The notes beneath the pieces were generated by a model that saw only the letters and a list, made by a program, of their open reading frames with translations, was not told where the DNA came from and searched no databases. A program made the position numbers and the translations under genes. Positions 24,612-25,603 of a stretch of DNA of 25,603 bases are shown in pieces. The stretch's first letter is position 1; the number at the start of each line of letters is the position of its first letter. Location: the NCBI GenBank assembly GCA_023443925.1, contig JAEZSL010000293.1:1-25603 (forward strand). Reading direction: 5' to 3'. The stretch is from Bacillota bacterium. Lineage in GTDB: Bacteria > Bacillota_A > Clostridia > Lachnospirales > Lachnospiraceae.

Positions 24612-24650
24612 ATGCAGTTGAATATAATAACCGAGTTTACGGAGGTGCTT

Positions 24651-25571
24651 ATGAAACATCTGATCAGTCCCCTTGACTTATCTGTTTCCGAATTAAAAGA
24701 TATTTTGGATTTAGCGGGAGAGATTATTGAAAGTCCCAAGAAGTACGCTAATATATGCCAGGGCAGAAAATTAGCAACTTTATTCTATGAACCAAGTACA
24801 AGAACCAGATTAAGTTTTGAAGCCGCTATGCTAAATCTTGGCGGCAGTGTTTTAGGTTTTTCTTCTGCAGATTCCAGTTCTGCTGCAAAAGGCGAAAGTG
24901 TCGCCGATACGATTCGGGTTATTTCCAGTTATGCTGACATATGTGCTATGCGGCATCCCAAAGAAGGTGCTCCCTTAGTTGCTTCTGTTTATTCTTCCAT
25001 TCCTGTTATCAATGCCGGTGACGGCGGTCACAATCATCCCACTCAAACCCTTACGGATTTATTGACAATTCAAAGATTAAAAGGACGGTTAAATAATCTG
25101 ACCGTTGGTTTTTGCGGTGATTTAAAGTTTGGCCGTACCGTTCATTCTCTGATTAATGCACTGGTACGGTATGAAAATATTAATTTTGTGCTGATTTCTC
25201 CGGAAGAATTAAAGATACCGGCTTATTTAAGGGAAGAAGTACTGGAGGCAGGGAAAATCCCCTATCAGGAAGTAAAAGTACTGGAAGAAGTTATGCCTCA
25301 GCTGGATCTGCTCTACATGACCCGGGTTCAAAAGGAACGTTTTTTTAATGAAGAAGATTATATCCGCTTAAAAGATTCCTTTATACTGGATGCTAAAAAA
25401 ATGGAATACGCAAAAAAAGATATGCTTGTGCTTCATCCCCTTCCAAGAGTAAATGAAATTGCCACAGAAGTGGACGATGATCCCAGAGCGGTCTATTTTA
25501 AACAAGCTGAATTTGGTGTTTATGTAAGAATGGCACTTATCATGAAATTGTTGGAGGTAGAAGCATGTTAA
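24651..25571 (+). CDS. pyrB: Aspartate carbamoyltransferase catalytic subunit
   Basis: PyrB condenses carbamoyl phosphate with aspartate, the first committed step of pyrimidine synthesis. The 306-residue protein has the carbamoyl-phosphate loop STRTR (49-53), KGES (80-83), HPTQTL (129-134), the RVQKERF segment and the C-terminal [10 protein letters not shown]. The start is the ATG at 24651, because GGAGG lies 5 nt upstream; the frame extends 13 codons further, but its earlier ATG lies at the predicted transcription start and has no ribosome site. It overlaps pyrI by 7 nt, which fits a catalytic/regulatory class B-type enzyme made as two coupled subunits. Confidence 0.97.
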   Translation: MKHLISPLDLSVSELKDILDLAGEIIESPKKYANICQGRKLATLFYEPSTRTRLSFEAAMLNLGGSVLGFSSADSSSAAKGESVADTIRVISSYADICAMRHPKEGAPLVASVYSSIPVINAGDGGHNHPTQTLTDLLTIQRLKGRLNNLTVGFCGDLKFGRTVHSLINALVRYENINFVLISPEELKIPAYLREEVLEAGKIPYQEVKVLEEVMPQLDLLYMTRVQKERFFNEEDYIRLKDSFILDAKKMEYAKKDMLVLHPLPRVNEIATEVDDDPRAVYFKQAEFGVYVRMALIMKLLEVEAC

Positions 25572-25603
25572 ATATCGGAGGATTAAATCAGGGAATTGTA
25601 ATA
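25565..25603 (+). CDS. pyrI: Aspartate carbamoyltransferase regulatory subunit (5' end only)
   Basis: Thirteen codons ([13 protein letters not shown]) are visible before the window ends. The start ATG lies 7 nt after GGAGG and overlaps the end of pyrB. The MLNI...GIVI opening matches the N-terminus of clostridial PyrI proteins, which bind nucleotide effectors and zinc, and pyrI is the usual neighbour of a pyrB of this length. The call rests mainly on position. Confidence 0.8.
   Translation, partial: MLNIGGLNQGIVI

Noticed and set aside
24612..24650. N-terminal extension of PyrB from the ATG at 24612
   Set aside because: That ATG directly follows the -10 hexamer, has no ribosome site, and the extension does not fit the family start; 24651 has GGAGG.
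24612..24650. PyrR-dependent attenuator before pyrB
   Set aside because: The predicted leader is about 33 nt and contains no terminator or anti-terminator pair.

Overview
The window is ordinary bacterial chromosome, AT-rich and densely coded. It most resembles a plant-polysaccharide-fermenting Clostridia of the Lachnospiraceae type (Lachnoclostridium/Anaerocolumna-like). That placement is inferred from base composition, strong GGAGG ribosome sites, a single-cluster ferredoxin, a pyrB-pyrI pair and the style of the sugar operon; no rRNA or other marker gene is present.

Layout. (1) 1-1845, minus strand: rimO followed by pgsA, which is cut by the left edge. (2) 2164-3777, plus strand: a three-helix membrane protein of unknown function, convergent with a minus-strand group across a bidirectional terminator. 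(3) 4067-7960, minus strand: a YbhJ-like aconitase-family hydratase, folD, and an unrecognised 216-aa protein. (4) 8615-16858, minus strand: a pectin-oligosaccharide uptake and degradation operon, in transcription order solute-binding lipoprotein, GH105 unsaturated uronyl hydrolase, two CUT1 permeases, cytoplasmic GH28 polygalacturonase, TIM-barrel isomerase/epimerase-like protein, and a LacI regulator. (5) 16859-17861: a 1-kb intergenic region with the operon promoter, two palindromic operator candidates, a 288-bp foldback (MITE-like) insertion flanked by GTCATA, and the uxaA terminator. (6) 17862-24082: the galacturonate pathway genes uxaB and uxaA (minus) and a LacI regulator followed by uxaC (plus), divergent around a region with two near-identical operators. 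(7) 24192-25603: a ferredoxin (minus), then pyrB and the start of pyrI (plus).

How it works together (inference). The lipoprotein and permeases would import pectin fragments, powered by an ATPase encoded elsewhere, since no ATPase gene is in the window. GH105 would remove unsaturated uronyl ends and GH28 would release galacturonate. UxaC, UxaB and UxaA convert galacturonate through tagaturonate and altronate to 2-keto-3-deoxygluconate. KDG kinase and aldolase, and the enzymes for the unsaturated product, are not in this window. Two LacI proteins with different recognition helices probably read two operator types, TGTAAG-NN-CTTACA-like and CAAACGTTTG.

The most unusual items are the nested inverted-repeat element at 17389-17676, three unrelated 16-17-bp intergenic tandem repeat arrays, and a shared set of LacI/cre-like operators linking the uxa genes to the transporter promoter region.
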